Source: Thalassobaculum_A sp040219615
GTDB taxonomy: Bacteria > Pseudomonadota > Alphaproteobacteria > Thalassobaculales > Thalassobaculaceae
Direction: 5' to 3'
Assembly: GCF_040219615.1 (NCBI RefSeq)
Contig: NZ_JAVJSE010000038.1
Span: 372,001-436,000, forward strand
DNA: 64,000 nucleotides
In this document: positions 52,028 to 59,466 of the stretch, piece by piece
Layout: each line of letters begins with the position of its first letter
Position numbering within the stretch: the stretch's first letter is position 1
The notes under the pieces: generated by a model
The model's database searches: none
Told to the model about the DNA's origin: nothing
What the model saw: only the letters and a program-made list of their open reading frames with translations
Made by a program: the position numbers and the translations under genes

Positions 52028-53635
52028 TCAGGCGAACCACCAGCGGCTCGGCGCGCGGGCGCCGTCGCATGCCCAGCTGGCGGCGAGATCCGGGCCGTGC
52101 ATCACGTTCTTGCCCCGTGCGAAGACGAAGTTGTTGAAGAACGGAATGATCGTCCCGCCGTCGTCGCGCATCAGCAGGCTCATCTCGTGGTACATCTCGG
52201 CCCGCTTGGCGTCGTCGAGCTCGGACTTGGCCTGCAGCAGCAGTTCGTTGAACCGCGGGTTCTTCCAGCGGCTCTCGTTCCACGCCGCGTCTTCCTTGTA
52301 GGCCAGCGTGAACATCACGTCCGGCGTCGGGCGGGCGCCCCAGGACACCGCCGTGAACGGCTTCTTCAGCCAGACGTCCGAGTAGTAGCCGTCGTTCGGC
52401 TCGCGCACGACCTTGAGGTCGATCCCGGCCGCCTTGGCGTGCTCGGAGTACAGGACGCACATGTCCACGGCGCCGGAGAACACGCTGTCGGCGGTGTGGA
52501 TGCTCACCGAGAGCCCCTCGGCGCCGGCCTTCTTCAGCAGCGACTTCGCCTTGTCCGGGTCGTACTCGCGCTGCGGGATCTCGGCCGGGAAGTACGGCTG
52601 CACGGGCGCGATATGGAAGTCGTTGCCCATGGTCGCGGCCCCGAACGCGATCTTGTCGATGATCTCCTGGCGATTGATCGACAGCTTCAGCGCGTTGCGG
52701 ACGTCGACGTTGTCGAACGGCGCGGTGTCGCAGAACATCGGCATGGTGATCGCCGCGCCGGACGGGACGTTGTCCACCTTGATGTTCGGCGAACGCTGCA
52801 GAAGCGCCAGGGTCTTGAGCTCGACCAGGGAGATGCAGTCGACATCGCCGGTGACCAGCGCCGTCTGGCGCGCGTTCGGGTCGTTCAGGATGATCATCGT
52901 CACCTTGTCGAACCAGGCGCCCTCGCCGTGCCAGCCGTCGTGGCGGCTCAGCGACCAGCTGACGCCGAACTCGCCGTCGTCGATCTTGTAGGGGCCGCAA
53001 CCGTCGCCCGACTGCCAGTTGATCGTGCCGTCGGCGTTGGCCGGGCAGATCGCGAGGTGGTAGTCGGTCATCAGCCACGGCAGGTCGGCATTGCCGCGGC
53101 CGAGCTTGAACGTGACCGTGTGGTCGCCGTCGGCCACGATGTCGGTGACATCGGTCAGCAGCGACTTGGCGGCAGAGGTCGTGCTGTCGCCCCGGTGATG
53201 GTTCATCGACGCCACCACGTCTGCCGCCGTCACGGGCTTCCCGCTGTGGAAGGACGCATTCTTGTTCAACGAGAACGTCCACTCGGCGGCGTCCGGGGTC
53301 GCCTTCCACTCGGTCGCGAGATCCGGACCGAGCGAATTGTCGGGGTTGATCATCGTCAGATAGCTTCGGTACTGGTGCGCCAGGAAAATCATCTGACGCG
53401 TGACGTAGGTCCCCGGATCATGCGTATCCGATGTATTTCCGTCATGGATTCCCCATCGGAACGTGCCGCCTTTCTTGGGGGCAGCCAGCGCCTTGTCGAC
53501 CCAGAGCCCGGACGCCGTCGACGCGGCAAGTCCCGCTGCCACTGAGTACTTGATGAATTCCCGACGCGGCAGCCTGCCCTCCCGGGCCGCCTTTTCCATA
53601 TTATTCATGAGTTCTTGGTTGTTCTTGCCAGTCAT
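52028..53635 (-). CDS. ABC transporter substrate-binding protein (SBP_bac_5), Tat-type signal
   Basis: 535 residues, family 5 extracellular solute-binding protein, the receptor of the importer encoded downstream. The N-terminus carries a twin-arginine motif PRREFIKYSVAAG ahead of a cleavage region ADKAL-like (VDKALAAPKK), so it is probably exported folded. GPDLATEWKATPDAAEWTF and NVDVRNALKLSINRQEI are family patterns. An AAGGAGG site lies directly before the ATG. Substrate class (peptide, opine or other) cannot be told. First gene of a complete SBP-B-C-DF operon. Confidence 0.93.
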   Translation of the reverse strand: MTGKNNQELMNNMEKAAREGRLPRREFIKYSVAAGLAASTASGLWVDKALAAPKKGGTFRWGIHDGNTSDTHDPGTYVTRQMIFLAHQYRSYLTMINPDNSLGPDLATEWKATPDAAEWTFSLNKNASFHSGKPVTAADVVASMNHHRGDSTTSAAKSLLTDVTDIVADGDHTVTFKLGRGNADLPWLMTDYHLAICPANADGTINWQSGDGCGPYKIDDGEFGVSWSLSRHDGWHGEGAWFDKVTMIILNDPNARQTALVTGDVDCISLVELKTLALLQRSPNIKVDNVPSGAAITMPMFCDTAPFDNVDVRNALKLSINRQEIIDKIAFGAATMGNDFHIAPVQPYFPAEIPQREYDPDKAKSLLKKAGAEGLSVSIHTADSVFSGAVDMCVLYSEHAKAAGIDLKVVREPNDGYYSDVWLKKPFTAVSWGARPTPDVMFTLAYKEDAAWNESRWKNPRFNELLLQAKSELDDAKRAEMYHEMSLLMRDDGGTIIPFFNNFVFARGKNVMHGPDLAASWACDGARAPSRWWFA

Positions 53636-53638
53636 GAT

Positions 53639-53746
53639 GCCTCCTTAAGTCAACATGATCCCGGGAGATGACTCCTCCCAGTCTCATTCGCAATTCTTTC
53701 CCAGAGTGGATTATTCAAATTTTGCATTTTTGAATTGTCCCGTCAA
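53639..53746 (-). promoter_or_regulatory. Promoter region of the ABC importer operon
   Basis: Distinctly AT-rich. On the minus strand TTGACG (53746-53741) is followed after 17 bases by AAAATT, and further on by AATAAT; the first spacing fits a sigma70 promoter with a weak -10. ATTCAAA (53713-53719) and TTTGAAT (53729-53735) form a perfect 7-bp inverted repeat over this area, a candidate operator. AAGGAGG (53646-53640) is the ribosome site. Confidence 0.5.
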
Positions 53747-54124
53747 AACTTTGCGCACAAGCAATGTTTCCGGTGACTGACGCGGCCTGCCCCGCATACT
53801 GAAAAGCGTCCACGCCAGCTGTTCCGGCAGCCGGAGTCGCCCCGCGCCGGACCGCCGGCAGCAGGAGCACGGACCCGTCGCAGTCTGTCGGGAAATTGCT
53901 TTACTTGGCGGCGGCGAAACGGAGTGCACCCCCGGACATTCCGGGCGCCGCAGGCTCGGTCCCCGGGATCCCGGGAACCGGCCGTGCACATGGCCGGCCT
54001 ATGCTGACGACCGGGTCGTCGACCTCAGCCTGCAGCTCGACCGGCCGACGCGCAGTCCGGTCTGCAGGCCCGCACGCACCGACGCCCGGAGAGCAGACAC
54101 CGCCGGCAGGCTGTCCCCGCGCCC
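53747..54124. other. 378-bp gap with GC-rich dyads, no gene seen
   Basis: No open frame here has protein-like character. CCCGGGATCCCGGG (53962-53975) is a perfect 14-bp palindrome, and CCGGCC (53978-53983) pairs with GGCCGG (53992-53997) just beside it. These dyads lie 127-160 bp past the 3' end of the leftward dehydrogenase gene and could limit readthrough into the importer promoter. Confidence 0.4.
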
Positions 54125-55141
54125 CTACCCCTCGGCGAGGATCCGCATGGCGCGCTGCTTGGTGCGCTCCCAGGCCTCGGGGTTGCGGATGTTCTCGGGC
54201 CGCTCGCCGCGGAACACGCCCAGCATGGTGCGGGCCACGGTCGCCGCACTCTCCTTCATGAAGCCCGCGGTCAGGCCGCCGACATGCGGCGACAGCAGGA
54301 TGTTGTCGAGCGCGCACAGCGGGTTGTCCGGGCCGACCGGCTCGACCTCGAACACGTCGAGGGCGGCGGCCCGGATGCGACGGTCGCGCAGCGCCCTATG
54401 CAGGGCGTCCTGGCTGACGATCCTGCCGCGGGCGGTGTTGATCAGGCAGGCATGCGGCTGCATGGCCGCGAACGCCGCGTCGTCGAACAGGTGATGGCTA
54501 CCGTCGTTCAGCTCGGCATGCACCGAGACGTAGTCGGCGCGCCCCAGCAGGTCCTCCAGCCGCTCGACCTTCTCGACCCCCAGCTCGTCCATGGTCGCCC
54601 GGTCGACATAGGGGTCGTAGGCCAGCACGGCCATCGAGAACGCGCCCTGGCACTTGCGCGCCATCTCGCGGCCGATCTGGCCGAGCCCGACGATGCCGAG
54701 GGTCGAGCCCTCCAGGTCGCGGATGGTGTTGCCGGCGCCGAGCCGGTCGCTCCAGCCGCTGCCGGACCGGGTCATGGCGTCGTGCTCGAGGCCGTGGCGC
54801 GACAGGCTCATCATCATGAACAGCGCATGCTCGGACACCGGCACCTTGCCGAAACCCGGGTTGTTCACGACCGCGACACCGCGCTCTGTCGCCGCCGAGA
54901 TGTCGATGGCGTCGGTACCGCGGCCGGACGAGCAGATCACCAGCAGATCCTCGGCCGCGGCGATCACCTCGGCGTCGACCTTGTTCGGATAACGTCCGCA
55001 GATGCCGTGGGCACCCCGCGCCGCCGCCAGCACCGCCGCCCGGTCGGGACTCAGCAGCAGCTCGACATCGGCATGCTCGCGCAGATGCGCCTCGCCGCCC
55101 GGATGATACAGCGGGTCGATCAACAGAATCTTGTGGCGCAT
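54125..55141 (-). CDS. D-isomer-specific 2-hydroxyacid dehydrogenase (phosphoglycerate-dehydrogenase-like)
   Basis: About 338 residues. GIVGLGQIGREMARKC binds NAD, INTARGRIVSQDAL carries the catalytic arginine, FEVEPVGPDNP the acid and LLSPHVGGLT the histidine. CSSGRGTDAIDISAATERG resembles the substrate-side loop of the family. Start ATG at 55141 gives MRHKILLIDP; the upstream extension is not conserved-looking. It is a second paralogue, distinct from that at 28255. It lies alone on its strand between the importer operon and a small divergent gene. Confidence 0.9.
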   Translation of the reverse strand: MRHKILLIDPLYHPGGEAHLREHADVELLLSPDRAAVLAAARGAHGICGRYPNKVDAEVIAAAEDLLVICSSGRGTDAIDISAATERGVAVVNNPGFGKVPVSEHALFMMMSLSRHGLEHDAMTRSGSGWSDRLGAGNTIRDLEGSTLGIVGLGQIGREMARKCQGAFSMAVLAYDPYVDRATMDELGVEKVERLEDLLGRADYVSVHAELNDGSHHLFDDAAFAAMQPHACLINTARGRIVSQDALHRALRDRRIRAAALDVFEVEPVGPDNPLCALDNILLSPHVGGLTAGFMKESAATVARTMLGVFRGERPENIRNPEAWERTKQRAMRILAEG

Positions 55142-55317
55142 CGGAAACCTGTCGGGATTGGCCGGCGGGCGCGGCGGAAGGACGCCGACCGTAGCGGCGG
55201 CCGTCCTCGCCGACAAGCGGCCTCCGGCCAGGCGGTCTTGACCCACGTCAACGCCGGCACTCCGACGCTGCGTCAGGATGACAGTTCGATGACAACGAGA
55301 CACCCAGGGAGGCGACC

Positions 55318-55605
55318 GTGCTCACCTTCGAGGACTGCATCGCCCTGACCGACCTCACCGAGGACGAGATCGCGGCGATCGCCGAGCATGAACATCTGCC
55401 GGCCATCGTCGCCGCCGAACTCGGCAACTACCTAGTGCACGATTCCGCGGGCTGCCCGGCGATCCGGCGGATGATTCTCGACGACATCGACTCGGCCAGG
55501 GCGCGCGGCGACACCCGGCACGCGCTCGCCCTCAAACTGGTCCTGAAGCACTTCGTCGAGACCCATCCGGACGCCGTTTCGGCGACCACCGGGACCGGGG
55601 CGTAG
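55318..55605 (+). CDS. Small hypothetical protein with helical, acidic sequence
   Basis: 95 residues from a GTG preceded by GGGAGG at good spacing. The first half (FEDCIALTDLTEDEIAAIAE HEH region) is acidic and helical, and the second half has AIRRMILDDIDSARARGD and a KLVLKHFVETHP helix. I believe similar short proteins occur in Alphaproteobacteria, but know no function. It is divergent from the dehydrogenase and convergent with the DUF3750 gene, 27 bp away. Confidence 0.7.
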   Translation: MLTFEDCIALTDLTEDEIAAIAEHEHLPAIVAAELGNYLVHDSAGCPAIRRMILDDIDSARARGDTRHALALKLVLKHFVETHPDAVSATTGTGA

Positions 55606-55632
55606 TCCGGCGTCTTCCGGTCAGGCCGGCGG

Positions 55633-56373
55633 TCAGGGATCGACGCCGATCCGCCCCAGAGCCGGCAGCCGCAATGCCGGACTCGCCACGTCCAGCCCGA
55701 CCGACAGGCCGAGGATGTTGATCTCCACGCCCTCCTCCGGCGACAGGATCAGCCCGGCCAGCCCGAACAGCGACAGCTGGACCCCGCCGCCGCTGGGCGC
55801 CCGGCCGACGATGCCGTCGAGCTCGCGATAGTCCTTGCCGATCGCCGTCGGCGGCAGGTCGAGCCCGAGCGCCGGCACGGAGCGCGCCACATGGGCCGTG
55901 AAGGTGTTGCTGTTCGGCCCGGGATAGCTGCGGTAGCGCTCCGGGAACGGATAGGACGCGACCGCCGCCTCGATCCCGGGGATCAGCGCGGCCGCCGCGT
56001 CGCCGCGCCGATCCGCCAGCAGGCGCGGGCGCTGCCCGTACCACATGGCGTCGGGTGCGGCGTAGTTGCGCCGGACCACCCGGCCGCCGCCCCAGCCGAC
56101 CACGTCCCAGCGGGTATAGGCCTCGCCGCCGGCCGGCTTGGTGACGATCCAGGTGTGCACCGCCACCACACCGCGCCAGCCCCAGGTCTGGGCGGCATAG
56201 ACCTGGACGACGGCGCGCGGCTCGTCCGCCGGATCCGGCGCCAGCCCGCTCGGCGCGCGCGACGCCTGGTGCCACGGCACCCCGGCCCAGGAATGCCCCG
56301 CACTCTTGATCAGCACCGGCCCGACCAGGGCGACGGCCGCCAGTCCCATGGACAGCTTGGCGAGAACGCTCAT
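55633..56373 (-). CDS. DUF3750 family protein
   Basis: 246 residues with an N-terminal membrane anchor or uncleaved signal (LSMGLAAVALVGPVLI). The conserved stretch is VYAAQTWGWRGVVAVHTWIV, then RWDVVGWGGG, RSYPGPNSNTF and GVQLSLFGLAGLI, characteristic of DUF3750. The histidine and the SYPGPNSNTF cysteine-less strand suggest an NlpC/P60-like fold to me, but this is speculation; function unknown. Located 40 bp from the FAD oxidase gene on the same strand, possibly its operon partner. Confidence 0.82.
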   Translation of the reverse strand: MSVLAKLSMGLAAVALVGPVLIKSAGHSWAGVPWHQASRAPSGLAPDPADEPRAVVQVYAAQTWGWRGVVAVHTWIVTKPAGGEAYTRWDVVGWGGGRVVRRNYAAPDAMWYGQRPRLLADRRGDAAAALIPGIEAAVASYPFPERYRSYPGPNSNTFTAHVARSVPALGLDLPPTAIGKDYRELDGIVGRAPSGGGVQLSLFGLAGLILSPEEGVEINILGLSVGLDVASPALRLPALGRIGVDP

Positions 56374-56413
56374 CCACCCACCCGCGTCATTCGATGACGC
56401 TACAGATGGGGTG

Positions 56414-57820
56414 TCAGTTCATCCGGAACAACTTGCCCGGGTTCATGATGTTGTCCGGGTCGAGCGCCTGCTTGACCGCCCGCATCACCGGGATCGCCTC
56501 CGGCAGCTCGGCCGCCAGGAAGTCGATCTTGCCGTAGCCGACGCCGTGCTCGCCGGTGCAGGTCCCGTCCATCGCCAGCGCTCGCAGCACCATGCGGTCG
56601 GCATGCTCCTTGGCACGCCGCATCTCGTCCTCGCTCGACGGGTCGATGACATAGACCAGGTGGAAATTGCCGTCACCGACATGGCCGACCAGCGGCGCGT
56701 ACAGCCCGGTCTCCTCGAGGTCCTTCTTGGTCTCGACGATGCACTCGGCCAGCCGCGAGATCGGCACGCAGACGTCGGTCGGCCAGCCCTTGGACCCCGG
56801 CCGCTGGGCCAGCGCCGCGTAATAGGCGTTGTGCCGCGCCTCCCACAGCTTGGTGCGATCCTCCGGCTTGGTCGCCCATTTGAAGTCCGTGCCGCCCATC
56901 TCCTGGGCGATGCCCTCGACCGTCTCGGCCTGCTCGACCACGCCGGCGCTGGTGCCGTGGAACTCGAAGAACAGGGTCGGCTTCGGCTCCAGCCCCTCCA
57001 GCTTGGAGTGGGCGATGCAGGCCCCCATCTGGGCGTCGTCCAGCAGTTCCACCCGAGCCACCGGTACGCCGGTCTGGATGGTCAGGATGCAGGTGTTGAC
57101 CGCGCTCTCCAGATCCGGGAACTGGCAGACCGCCGCCGACATCGCCTCGGGGATGCCGTAGACCCGGAGCTGAACCTCGGTGATCACCCCGAGGGTTCCC
57201 TCGGAGCCGACGAACAGCCGGGTCAGGTCGTAGCCGGCCGCCGATTTCTTGGCGCGCCGGGCGGTCCGCACGATCCGGCCGTCGGCCATCACCACCGTCA
57301 GGCTCATCACGTTGTCGCGCATGGTGCCGTAGCGCACCGCGTTGGTGCCCGAGGCCCGGGTCGCGCTCATGCCGCCGATGGTGGCGTCGGCGCCGGGATC
57401 GATCGGGAAGAACAGCCCGGTGTCGCGCAGGTGCTCGTTCAGCTGCTTGCGGGTCACCCCGGCCTGCACCCGCACGTCGAGATCGGCGGCATTGACCTCC
57501 AGCACCGCGTTCATCCCCGAGACGTCGATGCAGAGGCCGCCGCGCAGGGCCGCGACGCCGCCTTCCAGCGAGGTGCCGACCCCGAACGGGATCACCGGCC
57601 ACTTGTTGGCGGCGCAGATCTTGACGGCCTCCGACACCTCCTCGGTGCTCTCGGCGAAGAACACCGCGTCCGGCGCCACCGTCGGGTGGTAGCTCTCGTC
57701 GGTGCCGTGCTGGCGGCGGATCGCCTCGCCGGTCGAGATCCGGTCGCCGAAGCGCGCCCGCAGGGCCGCGATCGAAGAGTCGCGGGCGGTGGCGTTGGAG
57801 GGAACGGCGTCGACCTTCAT
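56414..57820 (-). CDS. FAD-linked oxidase, D-lactate dehydrogenase (cytochrome)/GlcD-like
   Basis: About 468 residues. The FAD-binding PCMH domain (about 40-220) includes PVIPFGVGTSLEGGV, DPGADATIGGMSATRASGTN and FVGSEGTLGVITE; the C-terminal domain ends with GDGNFHLVYVIDP, GEHGVGYGKIDFL and a final LDPDNIMNPGK. This family oxidises D-2-hydroxyacids such as D-lactate or glycolate and passes electrons to the respiratory chain. The start MKVDAVPSN is chosen over the longer upstream frame, which is R- and P-rich. It may cooperate with the 2-hydroxyacid dehydrogenases in the window. Confidence 0.92.
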   Translation of the reverse strand: MKVDAVPSNATARDSSIAALRARFGDRISTGEAIRRQHGTDESYHPTVAPDAVFFAESTEEVSEAVKICAANKWPVIPFGVGTSLEGGVAALRGGLCIDVSGMNAVLEVNAADLDVRVQAGVTRKQLNEHLRDTGLFFPIDPGADATIGGMSATRASGTNAVRYGTMRDNVMSLTVVMADGRIVRTARRAKKSAAGYDLTRLFVGSEGTLGVITEVQLRVYGIPEAMSAAVCQFPDLESAVNTCILTIQTGVPVARVELLDDAQMGACIAHSKLEGLEPKPTLFFEFHGTSAGVVEQAETVEGIAQEMGGTDFKWATKPEDRTKLWEARHNAYYAALAQRPGSKGWPTDVCVPISRLAECIVETKKDLEETGLYAPLVGHVGDGNFHLVYVIDPSSEDEMRRAKEHADRMVLRALAMDGTCTGEHGVGYGKIDFLAAELPEAIPVMRAVKQALDPDNIMNPGKLFRMN

Positions 57821-58050
57821 CGTCAGGTTCTCCGGTTCGGCGGTCGTGATGGGGTGGACAACAGCGGGTAGGCCGCAGAATGCCCCGCCGCCGCCGCCGG
57901 GTCGAGGGCGACCGGCATATTGCCACGACGGCCGCCCGGATTGCCGGATCGGCCCCGGGCGTCTATATTCAGTCTGGCTGCAAAACGCAGCGCCCAAGGC
58001 CCGGAACAATCCACCGGGCGACTGACGACGACAGGCCGAAGGTGGGGACC

Positions 58051-58896
58051 ATGGCCATCGATTCGTCTGGATCCGGAAGCGGCACGGTCTCGATTCTGCG
58101 GGACACCATCACGTCGCTCCGGGGTCTGGATACCATCAACCGGATCAATCCGACCGCGCCCGATCAGGATCGGCCCGCGCCGGAGGATACCGTCCGGATC
58201 TCCGACTCCGCGACCACCGACCCGCGGCAGGCCGAGCAGCAGCAGCTCGACGACCTCCGGCAGGGGCTCAGCGACGCCTCGGCGACCGCCACGGTCGCCC
58301 TGGCCGGAGCCCAGTCGGTGTCCGGCACGCTCGACGAGATCGGTTCGCGGCTGCGCGAGCTCAGCGACGAGGGCCTGTCGGCCGAGCGCCGCGCCACCCT
58401 CGCCGGCGAGGTCCAGCAGTTGGCGCGCCAGGGGCTCGAGGCGATCGAGCAGTCGAGCTTCAACGGCGTGAACCTGATCGACGACCAGCGCGACGAGGAT
58501 CTCGAGGTCGTCGCCGACCGCGAAGGCGCCACCGAGACGATCCGGGACCAGAACCTTCGCCCGGCCCTGGAGAATCTCCAGGAGTTGAATCTGGATACGG
58601 CGGAGAGCGCCCAGGCCGCGCTCGGCGGCGCGTTCGAGGAGGCCCGGACCGTCACCGATACGGCGGTGCGGCAGCTGACCGAGGACACCGGACGGGTCGG
58701 CGACCGGATCGCGGCGGTGCAGGACCAGCAGATCGACCTCGCCGCGACCGACGAAGGCGTCGACACCAGGCTCGACGCCGAAGGCGCCCAGTCGACCGCC
58801 GAACAGCTCTCGACCCAGCTTCAGGCCGCCCTCGACGGCGAGAATTTCGGGGTGGTGAACCAACGGCCCGCGACCCTGTCCGGCCTGTTCCGCTGA
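58051..58896 (+). CDS. Flagellin-like protein lacking the usual N- and C-terminal segments
   Basis: 281 residues with no signal peptide or membrane segment. Residues about 90-150 read like the flagellin helical core: ASATATVALAGAQSVSGTLDEI, RLRELSDEGLSAERR, and SSFNGVNLIDDQ, matching the DRxALQxEVxQL...IAxxTSFNGxNLL pattern of flagellins. The canonical N-terminal start (INTN..A...Q..L) is replaced by an acidic 60-residue segment, and the C-terminal D0 region is not recognisable. It may be a flagellin-derived regulator, hook-associated protein or secreted factor. No other flagellar gene is visible nearby. Confidence 0.65.
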   Translation: MAIDSSGSGSGTVSILRDTITSLRGLDTINRINPTAPDQDRPAPEDTVRISDSATTDPRQAEQQQLDDLRQGLSDASATATVALAGAQSVSGTLDEIGSRLRELSDEGLSAERRATLAGEVQQLARQGLEAIEQSSFNGVNLIDDQRDEDLEVVADREGATETIRDQNLRPALENLQELNLDTAESAQAALGGAFEEARTVTDTAVRQLTEDTGRVGDRIAAVQDQQIDLAATDEGVDTRLDAEGAQSTAEQLSTQLQAALDGENFGVVNQRPATLSGLFR

Positions 58897-58926
58897 CGCT
58901 CCGGGTCGCCCGCCGGGCGGCCTGAG

Positions 58927-59466
58927 CTAGCCGACCGGTACCTCGGCGCACGGCACGACCATGGCCGGGCCGGCAGGGGCGATGAAGTCGGCCCAGACCG
59001 CGTTGTGATGCTCGATGATCTTCGCTGCCGACAGGTAGGGCCGGTCGGCGGTGGTGTGCCCGTCGGCCGGAACCACGGTCGGGATGCCGCGGGCCAGCGC
59101 ACTGCGCACCGTGGTGTCGACGCAGTAGTCGGTGGCGCAACCGGTGACGATCACGCGCTCGACACCGCGGGCCGCCAGCACCTCGTCGAGCGAAGTCCCC
59201 AGGAACGAGTCGCAGGCGGTCTTGTGCACCACCACGTCGCCGTCGCGCACCTCCAGTTCGGGCAGCAGGTGCCAGCCGGGGGCATCCGGATGGTGCGGAT
59301 CGCCGTCCGGCCCGTCGTGCTGGACGAACACCACGGTGCCGTCGGCGGCGCGGACCCGGGCGGCCAGCCGGTTCAGCCGCTGCACCAGCCCGGCGGTATC
59401 GTGGCGCGGGCTCGCCTGCGTGAACGAGCCCTGCTGCATGTCGATGACGATCAGCGCTTGCCGCAT
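58927..59466 (-). CDS. Isochorismatase-family cysteine hydrolase
   Basis: 179 residues. The catalytic triad of the family is Asp9 (VIDMQQG), Lys82 (VVVHKTACDSF) and Cys115 (GCATDYCVD), with the cis-peptide region just before the cysteine. Members hydrolyse amides or vinyl ethers such as nicotinamide or isochorismate; this one is a general YcaC/nicotinamidase-like form. It overlaps the glycosyltransferase gene stop by 16 bases, so it is translated after it. Confidence 0.9.
   Translation of the reverse strand: MRQALIVIDMQQGSFTQASPRHDTAGLVQRLNRLAARVRAADGTVVFVQHDGPDGDPHHPDAPGWHLLPELEVRDGDVVVHKTACDSFLGTSLDEVLAARGVERVIVTGCATDYCVDTTVRSALARGIPTVVPADGHTTADRPYLSAAKIIEHHNAVWADFIAPAGPAMVVPCAEVPVG

Noticed and set aside
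53711..53989. Minus-strand open frames over the importer promoter
   Set aside because: They run into the AT-rich promoter and ribosome-site region, have low-quality composition and no ribosome site of their own.
58909..58921. CGCCCGCCGGGCG dyad after the flagellin-like gene as terminator
   Set aside because: The loop is too small and no T-run follows.
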